A DNA stretch of 64,000 nt from Toxorhynchites rutilus septentrionalis (Eukaryota > Arthropoda > Insecta > Diptera > Culicidae): the NCBI RefSeq assembly GCF_029784135.1, contig NC_073745.1:111473216-111537215 (forward strand), given 5' to 3'. Under the pieces are notes generated by a model. It did not search any database, was not told the origin of the DNA, and saw nothing but the letters and a program-made list of their open reading frames with translations. The first letter of the stretch is position 1. Every line of letters begins with the position of its first letter. Of the stretch, positions 1 to 11,884 are shown in pieces. A program made the position numbers and the translations under genes.

Positions 1-1132
1 CATTCCTTTCTTTCTCTCTCCCATGTACGTGTGCAATGCATCGATGTTCGAGTTCAACGTGGTTTCACATACGCTACAAGTGAGCTGGATTATTTTGTAT
101 CGTACACGAAAATTACTCACACGTATAAAATAGCGTGCAGTGTGTGTGCGCTATTTTGCAGATCATTAGTCGCGTCAGTTTAAATAACCACTGACTGGAC
201 TGAATAGTTCACCAGTCATCCTCGCTAGTCAACGCTTGTCAATTCATTTTCTAGTCACTTTTTGTTGGCGGCGACTGCCGAAGCAGTTCTAGTCGAAGCG
301 AAGCTACGGAGAGTAGAGTCGGTCTTCATTTTTCAGCTTCGAAGATTTCGGGCCCTGCTTGTGTTACACTAAATTATTAAACCAAGAGAGGAACGAAGAC
401 TGTTGATTGCAAATCTGAACTGTACCAAACATCGCACACCATTTTCGAAGCCTGCATACAACTTTGAACCGCATATATCGTTCCTTTTTACTATAGCGAA
501 AACCACTGCACAGACAAGTGCAGAGCGAGAAGTGATACAAGAAAAATTACGTCATCATTTGGTCACCATTTGAGGAGAGCAGCGAATGGGAAAAGAGCTA
601 AAACGAGAGAGTTTTTGTTCCTCACTGGAGCGGTGTTGCTTGTAAAACTTTGCGACCTATATGAATATATACATTTCAAGGGATAGCAGCGTTAAAAATG
701 AAATATATAATCTGACTACCCTTCCCTGGGCCTCTATCTAGCTAAATAATCACATAGTTTGCATTCTCTGAGACTTATGGATCAGGATCTGCTACATTAG
801 TTGAATATGAATCATTCGCTTTGCGTAGTCCGTATGATACTGCTGTTTTGTGATGCAAGGAGAGGTTCGATATGTATACGTTAGGGGCAAAGAAGAAAAT
901 AAACTTTCTGCACCGAAAGCGTATAAGATGGTTTTGCTTGCGTGCTGGTGTATCATGAAGTGCAAACAGATACAAAGTTGTCTCGTTCTCTTTTGTGTCG
1001 TGATTTGCAGCATGTAACAACAAAAGAATTCCGCTGGGGGAAACGATTTCTGTAAGATCATATTTGAACGAACGAAGGCGATTTTTTCAGAGAACGGATG
1101 AATTGGCAAATACTGTCTAGGAGGAATATAAA
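1..1132. other. Unassigned DNA
   Basis: No gene was recognised. Short overlapping open frames on the minus strand between 775 and 1109 resemble nothing I know and lack a convincing start context. They follow directly on the LINE relic at 1133-3100 but cannot be aligned with the LINE endonuclease. AGTC-type words are frequent between 170 and 310, without a clear repeat unit. Confidence 0.4.
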
Positions 1133-1394
1133 ATGAAACAGTACAGAGGTCTCAATTTCAATTACTGTCATCGGAGGAAATACACCACCATACGTGTCAT
1201 TACGATAAACGAATTATGTTGAAATCGTGGATGTTCATATCGTTCTATGGAGAAAGCCATGTCTCACAAAGGACGAATGCATCACGCTTGAAACTATTAA
1301 AAAATTTAAATGTGTCTAATTTAGGCAACAAGCTTCTGCAATTCCACTGTATAACAGTTATGGAATTCTTGGCCTGTTGTGCTGACTCATCCAT
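1133..1394 (-). pseudogene. Relic of LINE ORF2 (endonuclease N-terminus), antisense
   Basis: On the minus strand a frame opening at the ATG at 1394 gives the start of an APE-type endonuclease of an I-like LINE. It has a QWNCRSL motif, then PKLDTFKF, an ETWLS motif and HDFNIIRL, in the same order as the intact ORF2 N-termini at 5206 and 14631. It is dead: an in-frame stop follows ETWLSP, another follows IIRLS, and about 15 residues are missing between the YGGV and LPP regions. Homology ends near 1133, so the RT and RNase H parts are absent. Loss of the 3' part is not the usual 5' truncation of LINEs and points to a later deletion or rearrangement. Confidence 0.85.
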
Positions 1395-3100
1395 TGAAAG
1401 ATATAAACGAAGCAAGGCAGGTTAATTTCTTTTTCAAGAAAGTCTTCAACGCTGGAAGTAGGCATAAAATGAGGGTGTTAAGAGGCTCACTAATGTTTAG
1501 AGTGTTTAAAATGTTATCTACAAGATCAGAAAACGCTAACATCTCAGTTTGAGGCTGTTGATCGGATTGTAAAAATGTAGTTTTATTGTTGGAATTAGTT
1601 TGGGATGATCGGTTCAATTCAGGACTTTGGATAGCAGGGGGTACTGAGGGCATCTGGTTGAAAGAGAATGCATGTAGACCAGGAGATACCGGCTTCTGTT
1701 CAATTGCCACGCGTTTCTTCGAAATTGGCGTGCTAGTTTGGAGGGTCACTAATTTATTTAAGGACGCAGATGGGCTGAACTGTCTTTTTCATTTCCAGGG
1801 TTACCTTGTGGAGCCCAAAAACTTCCTGCATTAGGAGCAATTACAACAGGTTGGTCATTGCGCAAAATAGCAATACAGTAGAACCCCGATTATCCGCGAA
1901 ATAGTCGGGCTAGGCCATCGCGTATAATGAAAATCGCGGATAATGCAATACAAGACTAAAAATGAAGTACAAACACGAAAAATATATATTTTAGCATGAA
2001 AACTATGTTTCATCAATACAGAAATTATTGAACTATCAATATGTAAGGTCGTGTACATCAGTGATCAGATAATGTGAAAAACTAAAAAGGAAAACTCTAA
2101 CACTCACTGACAAATTTCGGGAAGGTTTATAGATTTACTAGGGAACTCATTTTCGCGGATAATCCGCACCGCGGATAATCCGCACCGCGGATCAACCGCT
2201 CGCGGATAATCGAGGTTCTACTGTATAATTTTTCTGTGAAGGACTGCTTAGAGCGTTCATTCACGGAAGCTTGATATGTTCCGCCCACTGTTTGTATGCT
2301 GGGCATACGGATAGGTCATGCGGAGCTTCACCGCAATGCAAACATTTTATGTTTCTTTTCGGGCATTCATCATCGGCATGTTTCTATCCGTATTTACCAC
2401 AACGTAATTTATTAAAGCAAAAGGACATCATGTGTCCAAACTGCTTACATTTAAGGCGCGGGATAAAAAGGAGCACTTGTAAACGAATTCTATCAATGGC
2501 TACAATATCGGGAAGAGCTGAGCCGACAAAAGTGACCCGAAACGAGTCCGATGGAGTATACACTTTTTTCGAGTCAATGGTAGCTACGGAATGTAATTTC
2601 TTGCATTCAAGTATCTTCACCGACTTGATGAATAAGTCCTTGAAGCGTCCTTCTGCTTGCATTATGTATTCCTCCGTGAGACTCGGTTCAGTGATCACTT
2701 CGTCCATCTCAACTTCTCGAAAGAGAACGTCGACACGATAGTCAATTTGAGGGCCTTCAGGACTATCTTTTTCGTTTGCTTGAACAAGGCTATGAACAAC
2801 TACTCGCAGTTTGTCTCGAATAACCTTACGAATCTCGACAACTGCAGAAAAATTCTCCAAAACGTTTGGTATTTTAATGGCGTCAATTGGCTTAGGCTTT
2901 CGTCTAAATAAAAACCATATATGGTCCAATCTTGCCTTCGGGATAAGCCTTTCGAATCAGAAGGAATTGGTGGAGCATTCATATCAGAAGCTAAACATGG
3001 AACATTTTCTTGAGAAAGATTTTGTTTGAAGGGGAGTGGGGGATGGGTTATTTAACATTTCAACAGACGGGTCAAGAGGAATATCCTCATCCCCGTCCAT
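1395..3100 (-). pseudogene. Relic of LINE ORF1 (gag-like, zinc-knuckle), antisense
   Basis: The minus-strand ORF1 start is the ATG at 3100. An acidic, Pro/Ser-rich N-terminus is followed by stops. A conserved central domain then reads through 2929-2384, with KLRVVV, EVITE, KILECKKL, TPSDSFRVTF and ALPD motifs that match ORF1 of the copies at 3660 and 13360. Remains of the CCHC knuckles lie near 2230-2400 (CLHCGEAPHDLSVC is readable). The C-terminal helical segment (LVDNILNTLNISE) is at 1400-1500. The gene is broken by stops and frameshifts, and by a pogo-like MITE at 1876-2223. It is more diverged from the two full-length copies than they are from each other, so it is probably an older, related family. 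Confidence 0.85.
1876..2223. mobile_element. pogo-like MITE inserted in the LINE ORF1 relic
   Basis: This is a 348-bp non-coding element with 23-bp terminal inverted repeats that differ at one base. The left end is CAGTAGAACCCCGATTATCC and the right end is its complement with one C/T change. It is flanked by TA on both sides (1874-1875 and 2224-2225), the TSD of the Tc1/mariner/pogo group. The CAGTAGAACC-type end is typical of pogo/Tigger elements. Near the right end GCGGATAATCC-like words are repeated in tandem, possibly subterminal transposase-binding sites. It has no ORF, so movement would depend on a transposase made elsewhere. Confidence 0.88.
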
Positions 3101-3206
3101 TGTAAAAAATATATATATATATTATAACTATTAATATCTACCTTATTGTATCCAGGTTTCAGGTAAGATGAATCTGACATTTGGGACTAATGAACAAAGG
3201 AAAATC

Positions 3207-3659
3207 ATTCCTCGCTAACAACTTGAAGGAGCTGGATGTGCTATTCATCACTCCTCAAGCATTGTTCTCGAAGTTTTTTTTCTCTTCTCCCCAACGAGTT
3301 GGTTTTTTTTCTCGTGTGTTCTGTGGTGAATTAGTGCCCAAAGTGCCCAAAGCAGCCGGAACCGAGGAAGCAGTGCCTCTGCAGTAGTCTGGATCGGCGT
3401 CTGTAGTGGATAACCATAACGGCACCGTCAAAACGTGGTTGACGCTCAGTTGAGTACAACAATAACGTTTTTCTTCTGCTATTGTGTTGTCTCCGTAGCG
3501 CGTGGCTTTTGTGTCTCCCTTAATAGGGTAACAGAGCGCATATCGGAACAACAAATTTATGTAATTATTTTTATTTTATTGAAGTTTTTTTTAAATTTTT
3601 TTTTTAACAAGTGAGATAAATAAAAAAAATTGTAAAGGTAATAATCGTTCGTTCTAAGA
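3207..3659 (+). promoter_or_regulatory. 5'UTR / presumed internal promoter of LINE A1
   Basis: This is the stretch between the TSD-defined 5' end and the ORF1 ATG at 3660. LINE 5'UTRs normally hold an internal promoter. No TATA-type signal is assigned here. The block at 3478-3551 (GCTATTGTGTTG, TAGCGCGT, ATCGGAACAAC) is shared with copy A2 at 13121-13198, while the first ~270 bp match A2 only weakly apart from the initial ATTC and a GGAAGCAG-CTCTGCAG-like patch. Confidence 0.6.
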
Positions 3660-5213
3660 ATGGAGGAGGGTGGGGGTCTTGACATGGACATTTCAGACTC
3701 CCCCTCGCTTGCTCAAGCAGGGTGTAGTAAGTCCCTAAAACGGACTCCTATGCCCGAAGATTCTTCTTCTGGGGACGAGTCAACTCACACTACCAAGCCC
3801 CCCTCCAAAAAAAAGATTGCAAACCTTTCCCCTGATTCCTCCAATACTTCCACCCAATCATCGACATCCCTTCCCCCCTCTGATGTTACTGTCTCCACGC
3901 AAACCTTGTCCTCGAATTCCTCTCCTATTGTTTCCGCTCCCCGTGTCAGGGTTTATCCGGACGATGCGCCTGGCGCTGTTCCTTGGGTTGTTTTTTTCCG
4001 GCCCAAACCTAATGGTAAAGCCTTGAGGGTCGTACAGATTATGACAGATCTGAAAAGATACACCTCTGTTTCCGAAATTTGCAAAGTAAGACCGAACAAA
4101 CTGCGAGTTGTCGTGACTAACCGAAAGGACGCTAACGATATTGTTGCTGATAAGCATTTCATCCTCGAATTCCCTCCCATAACGTAGAAATTGGGGGCGT
4201 TATATCTGAAACGGGTCTGACGTGCAAAACTACAGAAAGTATGGGAGTTGGCAGGTTCAAGAGGCTTCCTTCGATGGAAGTCAAAATCTTGGAATGTCGC
4301 CAACTTGGAAAAGTTACCCAGGAAGGAGAAGAAAAGAAATTTACGCCGTACGACTCGTTTCGAGTCACTTTTGCTGGTGCCGCCCTCCCTGACTACGTTA
4401 TGGTGGACAAATTGAGGCTGCCAGTGCGACTCTTCGTGCCAAAGCCCATGACTTGCAACAAATGCAAGTCAGTTGGTCATACAGCAGCTTATTGCGCCAA
4501 CTTGCGCCAACAAGGAGCGCTGTGCCACTTGCGGAGAGCAACATGAGGGGAAATCCTGCAGTGCGACTGAGCATAAGTGTCCATATTGCGGGGGATCCCC
4601 ACACGTGCTCTCATCTTGTGAAAATTACAAGAGTCGCTGGGATAAACAAAAGCGCTCTTTGAAGGAACGCTCGAAACGCACTTTCGCGGATATATTAAAG
4701 GGCGCTTCTCCACTGGCTCAACAACAACAACCATTACCAACAAACAATGTCTTTGCTTCACTGCCAGTTGACGAATTGGAAGCGGATACAGCTAACGAGG
4801 GCACACCGTTTATTTTCAAAGGGAATTCCCGGCGCAAAAATGTGTCCACTCCCAAAGTTCAACGACAAGTCCCATCGGTGGTACCCCATGTTAGCTTGCC
4901 TAAAATATCGAGTGCAGCGGACAAGCCAAATCAGGTTCCTCCTGGCTTCCGTGGGAATAGTTCACCTTCGAACGACCCAGCACTCGAGGGGACATCAAAA
5001 ACCCCAACTGTCCCTTTTTCTGCGTCCAGCTCAACTTCCCAATCGGCATTTATAAAGTTGACTGACCTTGTGGATCAAATCTTCACGTGTTTTAATGTTT
5101 CCGATTCCATCAGAACCATTGTCATCTCAATGCTGCCAGTACTGAAGAAAATTTTGCAACAATTGATGCAAACATGGCCCCTCCTTGCAATGATTATCTC
5201 TCTTGATGTCTAA
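3660..5213 (+). pseudogene. LINE A1 ORF1 (gag-like RNA-binding protein), frameshifted
   Basis: ORF1 proteins of I-type LINEs bind element RNA and form the RNP. The start MEEGGG is followed by a Ser/Thr/Pro-rich region, a conserved central domain (VRVYPDDAPG, KLRVVV, DSFRVTFAG, RLPVRLFVPKP), three zinc knuckles (CNKCKSVGH...; CATCGEQH...; CPYCGGSPH...), a Gln-rich patch and a C-terminal helical segment (LVDQIFTCFNVSD). Two breaks separate three frames. About 16 nt are missing near 4170 relative to A2, ending the first frame at 4187. About 10 nt (CTTGCGCCAA) are duplicated near 4500, inside the first knuckle. The stop at 5211-5213 overlaps the ORF2 start at 5206. The C-terminal segment is kept here, unlike in A2. 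Confidence 0.92.
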
Positions 5214-8200
5214 TTTAGATAGAGAGGTCGGAGATATCTCTGTTTTACAGTGGAATTGTCGTAGTCTTATCCCTAAATTGGATACATTCAAATTTTTAAT
5301 TCATAACTTCAATTGTGATGTTTTTGCTCTGTCCGAAACTTGGCTTTCTTCGCGAGATGATCTCTTTTTCCACGATTTTAATATTATACGCTTGGACCGT
5401 GATGACAGATACGGAGGGGTGCTATTGGGGATCAATAAGTGCCACTCATTTTTTCGAATTGACCTTCCACCTTTTGGAGGGATCGAAGCTGTTGCTTGTC
5501 ATGCAAACATCAGAGGCAAAGACCTCTGTATTGTCAGCTTGTATTGGCCTCCGAGAGCTGCGGTTAGCCGCAAGCAACTTGTTGACATGTGCTCACTCCT
5601 TCCTGAGCCACGATTGATCTTGGGAGACTTCAACTCTCATGGAACTGCCTGGGGGGAACCGTACGATGACAATCGTTCACTGTTGATATATGACCTTTGT
5701 AACAGCTTCAATATGACCGTTTTGAACACTGGGGAAACAACACGTGTTCCTAAACCTCTTGCTAACCCAAGTGCTCTTGACCTCTCGCTTTGCTCGAATT
5801 CACTATCGTTAGATTGCAAGTGGAATGTAATCCAGGATCCCAACGGTAGTGATCACTTGCCAATCAAAATTTCCATCACCATTGGGTCGAATTCTTCTGA
5901 ATCTATAAACATGGCATATGACCTCACAAGACACATTGACTGGAAAAAATATGCGGACGCGATTGCTCTAGCCATCAATTCCAGAGATGGTTTACCTCCA
6001 TTGGAGGAGTATAACTTCCTTTCTCGTTTGATCCATGACAGCGCGATTCGCGCTCAAACGAAACCCATCCCAGGCTCCTCCATTCGCCGAAGGCCTCCCA
6101 ATCCATGGTGGGATAGCCAATGTTCAAAGCTTTATGTAGAAAAATCGAATGCATTTAAAGCTTTTCGGAAACGAGGAACCATTGACAATTTTCAAACGTA
6201 TTTAGACCTTGAAAATCAATTTAAAAACTTGATCAAAGGTAAAAAACGTGCTTATTGGCGAAATTTCGTGGGAGGTTTGTCACGAGAAACGTCAATGAAA
6301 AAATTATGGAAAGTGGCTCGAAACATGAGAAATCGCTCTTCATCGAATGAAAGCGAGGAACATTCACATCGATGGATTTTTAATTTTGCACGAAAGGTTT
6401 GTCCCGATTTCGCTCCCGTGCAAAGAATTGTTCGAGATATACCACAAGATAGGTGCGATCTTGATTCCGAGTTTTCGATGGTAGAATTCTCTCTTGCTCT
6501 CCTTTCTTGTAACAATTCGGCTCCAGGATCGGATAGAATTAAGTTCAACTTGTTGAAAAACCTCCCCGATGTGGCCAAACATCGCTTGTTGAATTTATTC
6601 AATAAGTTTCTGGAGCATAATGTTGTTCTGGATGATTGGAGACAAGTACGAGTTATAGCTATTCAAAAACCCGGAAAACCCGCGTCCGACTTCAATTCGT
6701 ACCGCCCAATAGCAATGCTGTCTTGTATACGGAAATTGTTGGAGAAAATGATCTTATTTCGCCTTGATCGATGGGTTGAAACGAATGGGCTACTCTCAGA
6801 TACACAATATGGGTTCCGCAAGGGCAAGGGGACGAATGATTGTCTTGCGTTGCTTTCTTCAGAAATTCAAATGGCTTACGCCGGAAAAAAACAAATGGCT
6901 TCAGTATTCTTGGACATAAAGAGGGCCTTCGATTCTGTTTCAATAGAGGTTTTGTCGGACAAATTACACTCTCGGGGTCTGCCGCCTCTATTGAATAATA
7001 TGTTATATAACTTGCTTTGTGAGAAACATTTGTACTTTTCTCACGGAGCTTGGGCAGTAAGTCGGGTCTTACATGGGCCTCCCCCAGGGCTCATGTTTAA
7101 GCCCCCTTTTGTACAACTTCTATGTAAGCGACATCGGCAATTGCCTTACACAAAATTGCAGCCTATGACAACTTGCAGATGATGGAGTGGTGTCTGTCGT
7201 AGGATCAAACGAATCCGACCTGCAAAGACCCTTACAAGATACTTTGAACAATTTTTCAACCTGGGCCATTGGGCTAGGGATCGAATTCTCCACGGAGAAA
7301 ACAGAGATGGTGGTTTTTTCTAGGAAGCATAGACCAGCAAAACCAAAGCTTCAACTTTTGGGTAAACCGATCACTCATGCTATGTCATTCAAGTATCTTG
7401 GGGTCTGGTTCGACTCCAAATGTACTTGGGGGGTCCATATTAGGTATCTGAGTAAAAAATGTCAGCAAAGAATAAACTTTCTCCGTACAATTACCGGCAC
7501 CTGGTGGGGAGCCCATCCCGAAGATCTTATTATGTTGTATCGAACAACTATTCTCTCAGTGATGGAGTATGGCAGTTTCTGTTTTCAATCAGCTGCCAAA
7601 ACACACCTCATTAAACTCGAGCGAATTCAGTATCTTTGTCTCCGTATCGCGTTGGGATGTATGCCCTCAACGCATACCATGAGTCTCGAGGTTTTGGCAG
7701 GCCTACTCCCACTAAAAGATCGCTTCAATTTATTATCCCTTCGGTTCTTCATCCGGTGTAAGGTCATGAACCCATTGGTGATCGGAAATTTTGAGCAGCT
7801 GATCGAGTTAAATTTTCGCTCCGGATTCATGAGTTCATATAATGAATTCATCTCCATGCAGGTTGATCCTTCTTCGTATATTCCCAACCGTGTTTGTTTC
7901 CCTGACTACATCAATTCCTCTGTGCAATTTGATCTGTCCATGAAGCAAGATATCCTTGGATATACAGATTACCAACGATTGAGGATCGCTCCAACGATCT
8001 TCGGTGAAAAGTATGGGGGTATCAATTGCGATAATATGTACTTTACTGATGGGTCCACTATAAACGAGTCCACAGGATTTGGAGTGTTCAACGAATTTTT
8101 TAGCACCTCACACAGTCTTCAGAATCCTTGCTCAGTGTATATTGCTGAATTGGCAGCAATTCATTGGGCGTTGGACAGCGTCGCCTCACGACCTGTTGAA

Positions 8201-8887
8201 CACTATTACATTGTAACGGATAGTCTTAGCTCTGTCGAAGCTATCCGTTCAGTGAGGCCGGAAAAGCATTCGCCGTACTTCCTTGAGAGAATACGAGAAA
8301 TTTTGAGTGCTTTATCCAGACGCTGTTATGTCATTACCTTTGTCTGGGTCCCTTCACATTGCTCAATTCCGGGTAATGAGAGGGCTGACTCATTAGCAAA
8401 GGTATGTGCAATTGAAGGCGATATTTATCAGCGTCAAATCGCCTTCAATGAATTTTATTCTTTAGTCCGCAAAAATACCATCGCTAACTGGCAACGAAAG
8501 TGGAATGAAGATGAATTGGGCCGGTGGTTTCACTCGATTATCCCTAAGGTTAGCCTCAAACCGTGGTTCAAAAGTCTGGACTTGAGTCGGGACTTTATTC
8601 GCACCTTCTCCCGACTCATGTCCAATCACTGTTCGTTAGATGCGCTACTCTTTCGTTTCAATCTTGCCAGCAACAATCTCTGCGTCTGTGGTCAAGGTTA
8701 TCACGACATCGAGCATGTTGTTTGGTCGTGCGAGGTGTATCTTGTCGCCAGATCGAATTTAGAAAACTCCCTTCGGGCCCGAGGAAGACAGCCCAATGTG
8801 CCGGTGAGAGATGTGTTGGCTCGGTTAGACCTTGATTACATGACCCAAATATATGTTTTCCTTAAAACTATCGATCTTCGTGTGTGA
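5206..8887 (+). pseudogene. LINE A1 ORF2 (APE endonuclease / RT / RNase H), broken
   Basis: ORF2 nicks target DNA, reverse transcribes the element RNA and removes RNA strands. The first ATG in context is 5206, eight bases inside the ORF1 end. APE motifs are complete: QWN, SETW, GDFNSH, SDHLPI. RT motifs include FLDIKRAFD and, in another frame, LADDGV. RNase H reads YFTDGS, IAELAAIHW, VTDSLSS and WVPSHCSIPGNERAD, so D, E, D and D are present. The C-terminus has a CVCGQGYHDIEH...C knuckle. Two lesions occur: a 2-nt loss near 7067 shifts frame just before the GLPQGS motif, and an AGA codon just before LADD is TGA (7167-7169). Reading recovers from 7187 to the stop at 8885-8887. The RT is therefore inactive although EN and RNase H look intact. 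Confidence 0.94.
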
Positions 8888-9240
8888 TTGTCCCTATGTC
8901 TTCATACCCTCCTTTTCATCCATTGCGAGCGATTGCCCCCCTTGGTATAAACAATAAAATAAGTTGAAATGTAAATATACAATAGATATACGAATAGATT
9001 TAAGAATTGAGTGTGATCATCAACATTGTAACAATTCCCTTATATCCCATCCCCTTCCTGAAAGAATATGTCACCCTTCTAAACTCGAGTAAACCGCGAG
9101 TAATCGGTTTTCCACCTTACTAACCATAGTGTTAGGAAAATTGTATATGTATAGTTTTAAAAAATACATTTAAGAATTCGGCTCCTTTAAACTAATGTAA
9201 CTGAGCCTGTAAAAATAAACGATTTATAAAAAAAAAAAAA
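8888..9240 (+). other. 3'UTR and poly(A) end of LINE A1
   Basis: Non-coding tail ending in a run of A, joined directly to the TSD. AATAAA-type signals occur at 8951 and 9214. From 9174 the tail has ATTCGGCTCC...ACTGAGCC, in which GGCTC and GAGCC can pair as a small hairpin just before the A-rich end. This is the region matched by the SINE tails at 38985-39050 and 59880-59948. Confidence 0.75.
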
Positions 9241-9252
9241 CAAAGGAAAATC

Positions 9253-11093
9253 GTCTACCCATCCATTTTCATCGGGTGTATTTCGCGTTTGATTTACACA
9301 ATATTATATGCACATATTTTTTTGCTCGATTAAAATTCAGACGTTGCAATCATATTTCATTCTACCTCCACTGCAAATCTAATTAGCCTAGTACCGATTC
9401 ACGATAACCAACTGTCGAGCATCACATCCGCATATATGGACTAACCTTTAGTCACATACCGCCGGTCGTGACTGGCTTCGCTCCAGGTTGTCGCTGCAAA
9501 TTATCAGCGACGGCAGCGGTTCGGATGTGTGTGTCCTTGAATCGGGTTCTGCGCGCGTCTCCCTTGCGACCGCGGGATGACGACATCACACGCTCCCGAA
9601 AGGCAGCTTTTGCACATTCGGAAGCCTAAACGCGACTCATCCTTCCAACCGCTTTCCTGCATCGGTTTGGGCAAACGCGAGACAGCAGCGAGATGATAAT
9701 TCTTCGCTGAATCTAGAATAAAAACTCATTTTTCATTCCGATTTAGCTGTTGCTGTTTGTCGATCGTGCGATTGTTTGTTTCTAGTGGCTGTGGGTCACG
9801 AGCGAGGAAGATCCTCTGCTCAGCTGTTTTCTTTTTTTTTTTTTTATTGTATTCGTTTCGCTGCTTTGAATAAAAAGTCTATCAAGGCTTAAAATGGTGA
9901 TCGTGCTTTTATTTATACATTGAGATGACCCACGGAGGTCAGTCGATCCTGGGTCCACACAAGATATTTGTTATCTTCACGCTGGCTGAGCTCGCGTTCC
10001 GCGTGTTCCATCGTTTCTTCGTTCCACCGCAAAGGGGGCGCGGGCCGTGTATTTGCGTTTCGAAATCGCGCGCCGATCGGCCGAAGGTGAGGCGCTTGAA
10101 TTCGATTCGAATTGATGAAGAGGAGAAATTATTTCACACACCTTTCCATAAATGGAGGAAACATCATGTGAATGGAACTCGGCTCAAATGAAACGCCGAG
10201 AGCAACTTGTCTGACCGAGAATCGATTGAGACGAGCGAAATTATTCTCCCCTTCCTCCTGTTCCTTCTTCCCCAACGAGCCAATCGTGCGGCCGTCACAC
10301 TTTAGGGTGGATTATCCACGCGGTTATGTCAACCACTTATTCCTCTCAAAACGCTGATATCATCACCTGGAAATTGTAGCTAAAATTCTCATAAAACGTG
10401 ATTTATGGACCCCGATTTGACGCTACTTCTTGGCACTGTTGTGAATCTCGATGCAGATGTGATATTAGAAAATATTAATTTGGATTAGCTGAATTTGCAT
10501 TTCAGCCTCTTTCTCTGGCGATGGTTGATGAGATTTGGACGCGATGGTGTATCACACACTTAAGCTGGTCCGAGGAAACAAACATAAATATTTGAATAAC
10601 AATGGCACTGAATGGACCGGAGAAGGAGAATTCGAATCGAAGATAAACGTTTGGCAAAACAGATTTCTCTTTATTTGAATAGCAAAGTGGCGGTAATTGA
10701 TGTATGGTAGAAAAAAGTTGAGTATTAATTAATTTTATTGTGGTTAACAATCTGGCTACCCGAGTTTGGTTCGAACCAATCAATTGCGAAAAAATGGGGC
10801 ACTGAAAGGAGGCTCTGAACGATAGTAAAAATCCAGATGCTTGATCAAAATATGATGTTTGACAAAGTTGTTAAAAAATAATTGAACTATTTAGAAAAAA
10901 AACATATTGAATGCACTGTTAAAAAATAATACTCAAAAATATTTTTTAATATTAAAACTTTTATATCAGAAAACAAAAACCCTAAATTATAGTTTACATG
11001 GTTTCGGGGCCAAGGCACTATGGGCGATTTTTAATTTTGGTGAATACCGGCCAAGGCGTTCCATAAATATGATGGAATATATTTGTATAAACA
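9253..11093. other. Unassigned DNA between LINE A1 and a Helitron scrap
   Basis: No gene was recognised. The part at about 9380-10360 is richer in GC than its surroundings. It has a short open frame at 9925-10191 (MTHGGQSILG...) preceded by a reasonable start context, but no domain, splice pattern or homologue is apparent. Host regulatory or untranslated sequence is possible, not shown. Confidence 0.35.
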
Positions 11094-11150
11094 CTAGCTA
11101 ACCCGACAAACTTCGTTCCGACCAAAACGGATTTTTTTGTTATCAATACC
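11094..11150 (-). mobile_element. Helitron 3'-terminus scrap, antisense
   Basis: Read on the minus strand, the end is ACGAAGTTTGTCGGGTTAGC followed by TAG and then T. This resembles the common arthropod Helitron 3' end (GTTTGCCGGGTCAGCTAG followed by T). The same end is found at 34338 (minus) and, altered, at 29410-29435 (plus). The following sequence, TTTTGTTATCAATACCTTC, is shared with 34377-34400. No 5' end was found, so this is a fragment. Confidence 0.6.
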
Positions 11151-11717
11151 TTCAAACATTTACGTTTTCTTGCTAAACGAACGTTCATGGGTTCAATCGC
11201 AGAGCTGATTGATTGATTGATCTTCTAATGACCCTTTACAATTTCCTTTCACTATAAATTGTTCGGTCATGTTCGGTTCTGCTATTGGAAAGAACTACAA
11301 ACCTTCTATAAACTCACACTGCAACATTGTACAACCATCATCACTTTCACCAACGCGTCCCTTATCGTCCGATATTCCTTTTTCTAAATAATCGTTCGCA
11401 AGATTATTTACACTCGTCTTTTCTCCGGTCTCAAGCTCGCTCATTGCTCCTGCTGTTCGATGACTAAATAAATAAATAAAAATTCTATGGAAAATTGGAT
11501 ATACGATGTGTTTCAAAATTTCAAACTCTCTCCGCTGAGGATTTGGTTATGAAAGGCTATCAAAATGGCGCATTTGGGTTTGAGTAATGAAATTTGGACC
11601 AGTGATAGCAAATGTGCTTTTTTTTAGAGTTTACAAAACAAACGTTCAATACAATAACTTTTTCTTATTTTTGTTTCATGCCGTAAATGTTTGTTTTTTC
11701 TATTAATTTTTACCGCA

Positions 11718-11884
11718 CCGTCGTCCCGATCCGCACTCTTATTACCTGTTTGTGCGGTCGTCCCGATCCGCATTTTTTTACTTCGATTTTTACCCAGCAC
11801 GGTCGTCCCGATCCGCACTCTTATTATCATTTCTTCATACGATCATCCCGGGCCATACATATTTGTATGGTCGTCCCGATCCGC
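11718..11884 (+). repeat. Cluster of GGTCGTCCCGATCCGC motifs
   Basis: Five copies of a GGTCGTCCCGATCCGC-like word start at 11718, 11756, 11801, 11841 (degenerate) and 11869, separated by AT-rich spacers of 12-30 bp. Two more copies lie at 19466 and 19515, beyond the ~615-bp tandem repeat. The GC-rich word stands out from its AT-rich surroundings. Its function is unknown. Confidence 0.7.

Larger units (their letters stand above)
3207..9240 (+). mobile_element. Full-length I-superfamily LINE, copy A1
   Basis: A non-LTR retrotransposon of about 6.03 kb: 5'UTR, ORF1 (3660-5213), ORF2 (5206-8887), 3'UTR and a poly(A) end. It is bounded by a perfect TSD, CAAAGGAAAATC at 3195-3206 and 9241-9252, so the 5' end is complete and begins ATTCCTCGC. 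APE endonuclease, reverse transcriptase, RNase H and a C-terminal CCHC point to the RNase H-bearing I group. Separating the I and Loa-type clades would need a tree. Both ORFs are now broken: two frameshifts in ORF1, one frameshift plus one nonsense change in ORF2. The intact TSD and the close match to copy A2 argue for a fairly recent insertion. Confidence 0.95.

Noticed and set aside
11718..11884. CRISPR-like array
   Set aside because: Spacing is irregular, spacers are AT-rich low-complexity DNA, there are no cas genes, and the genome is eukaryotic.
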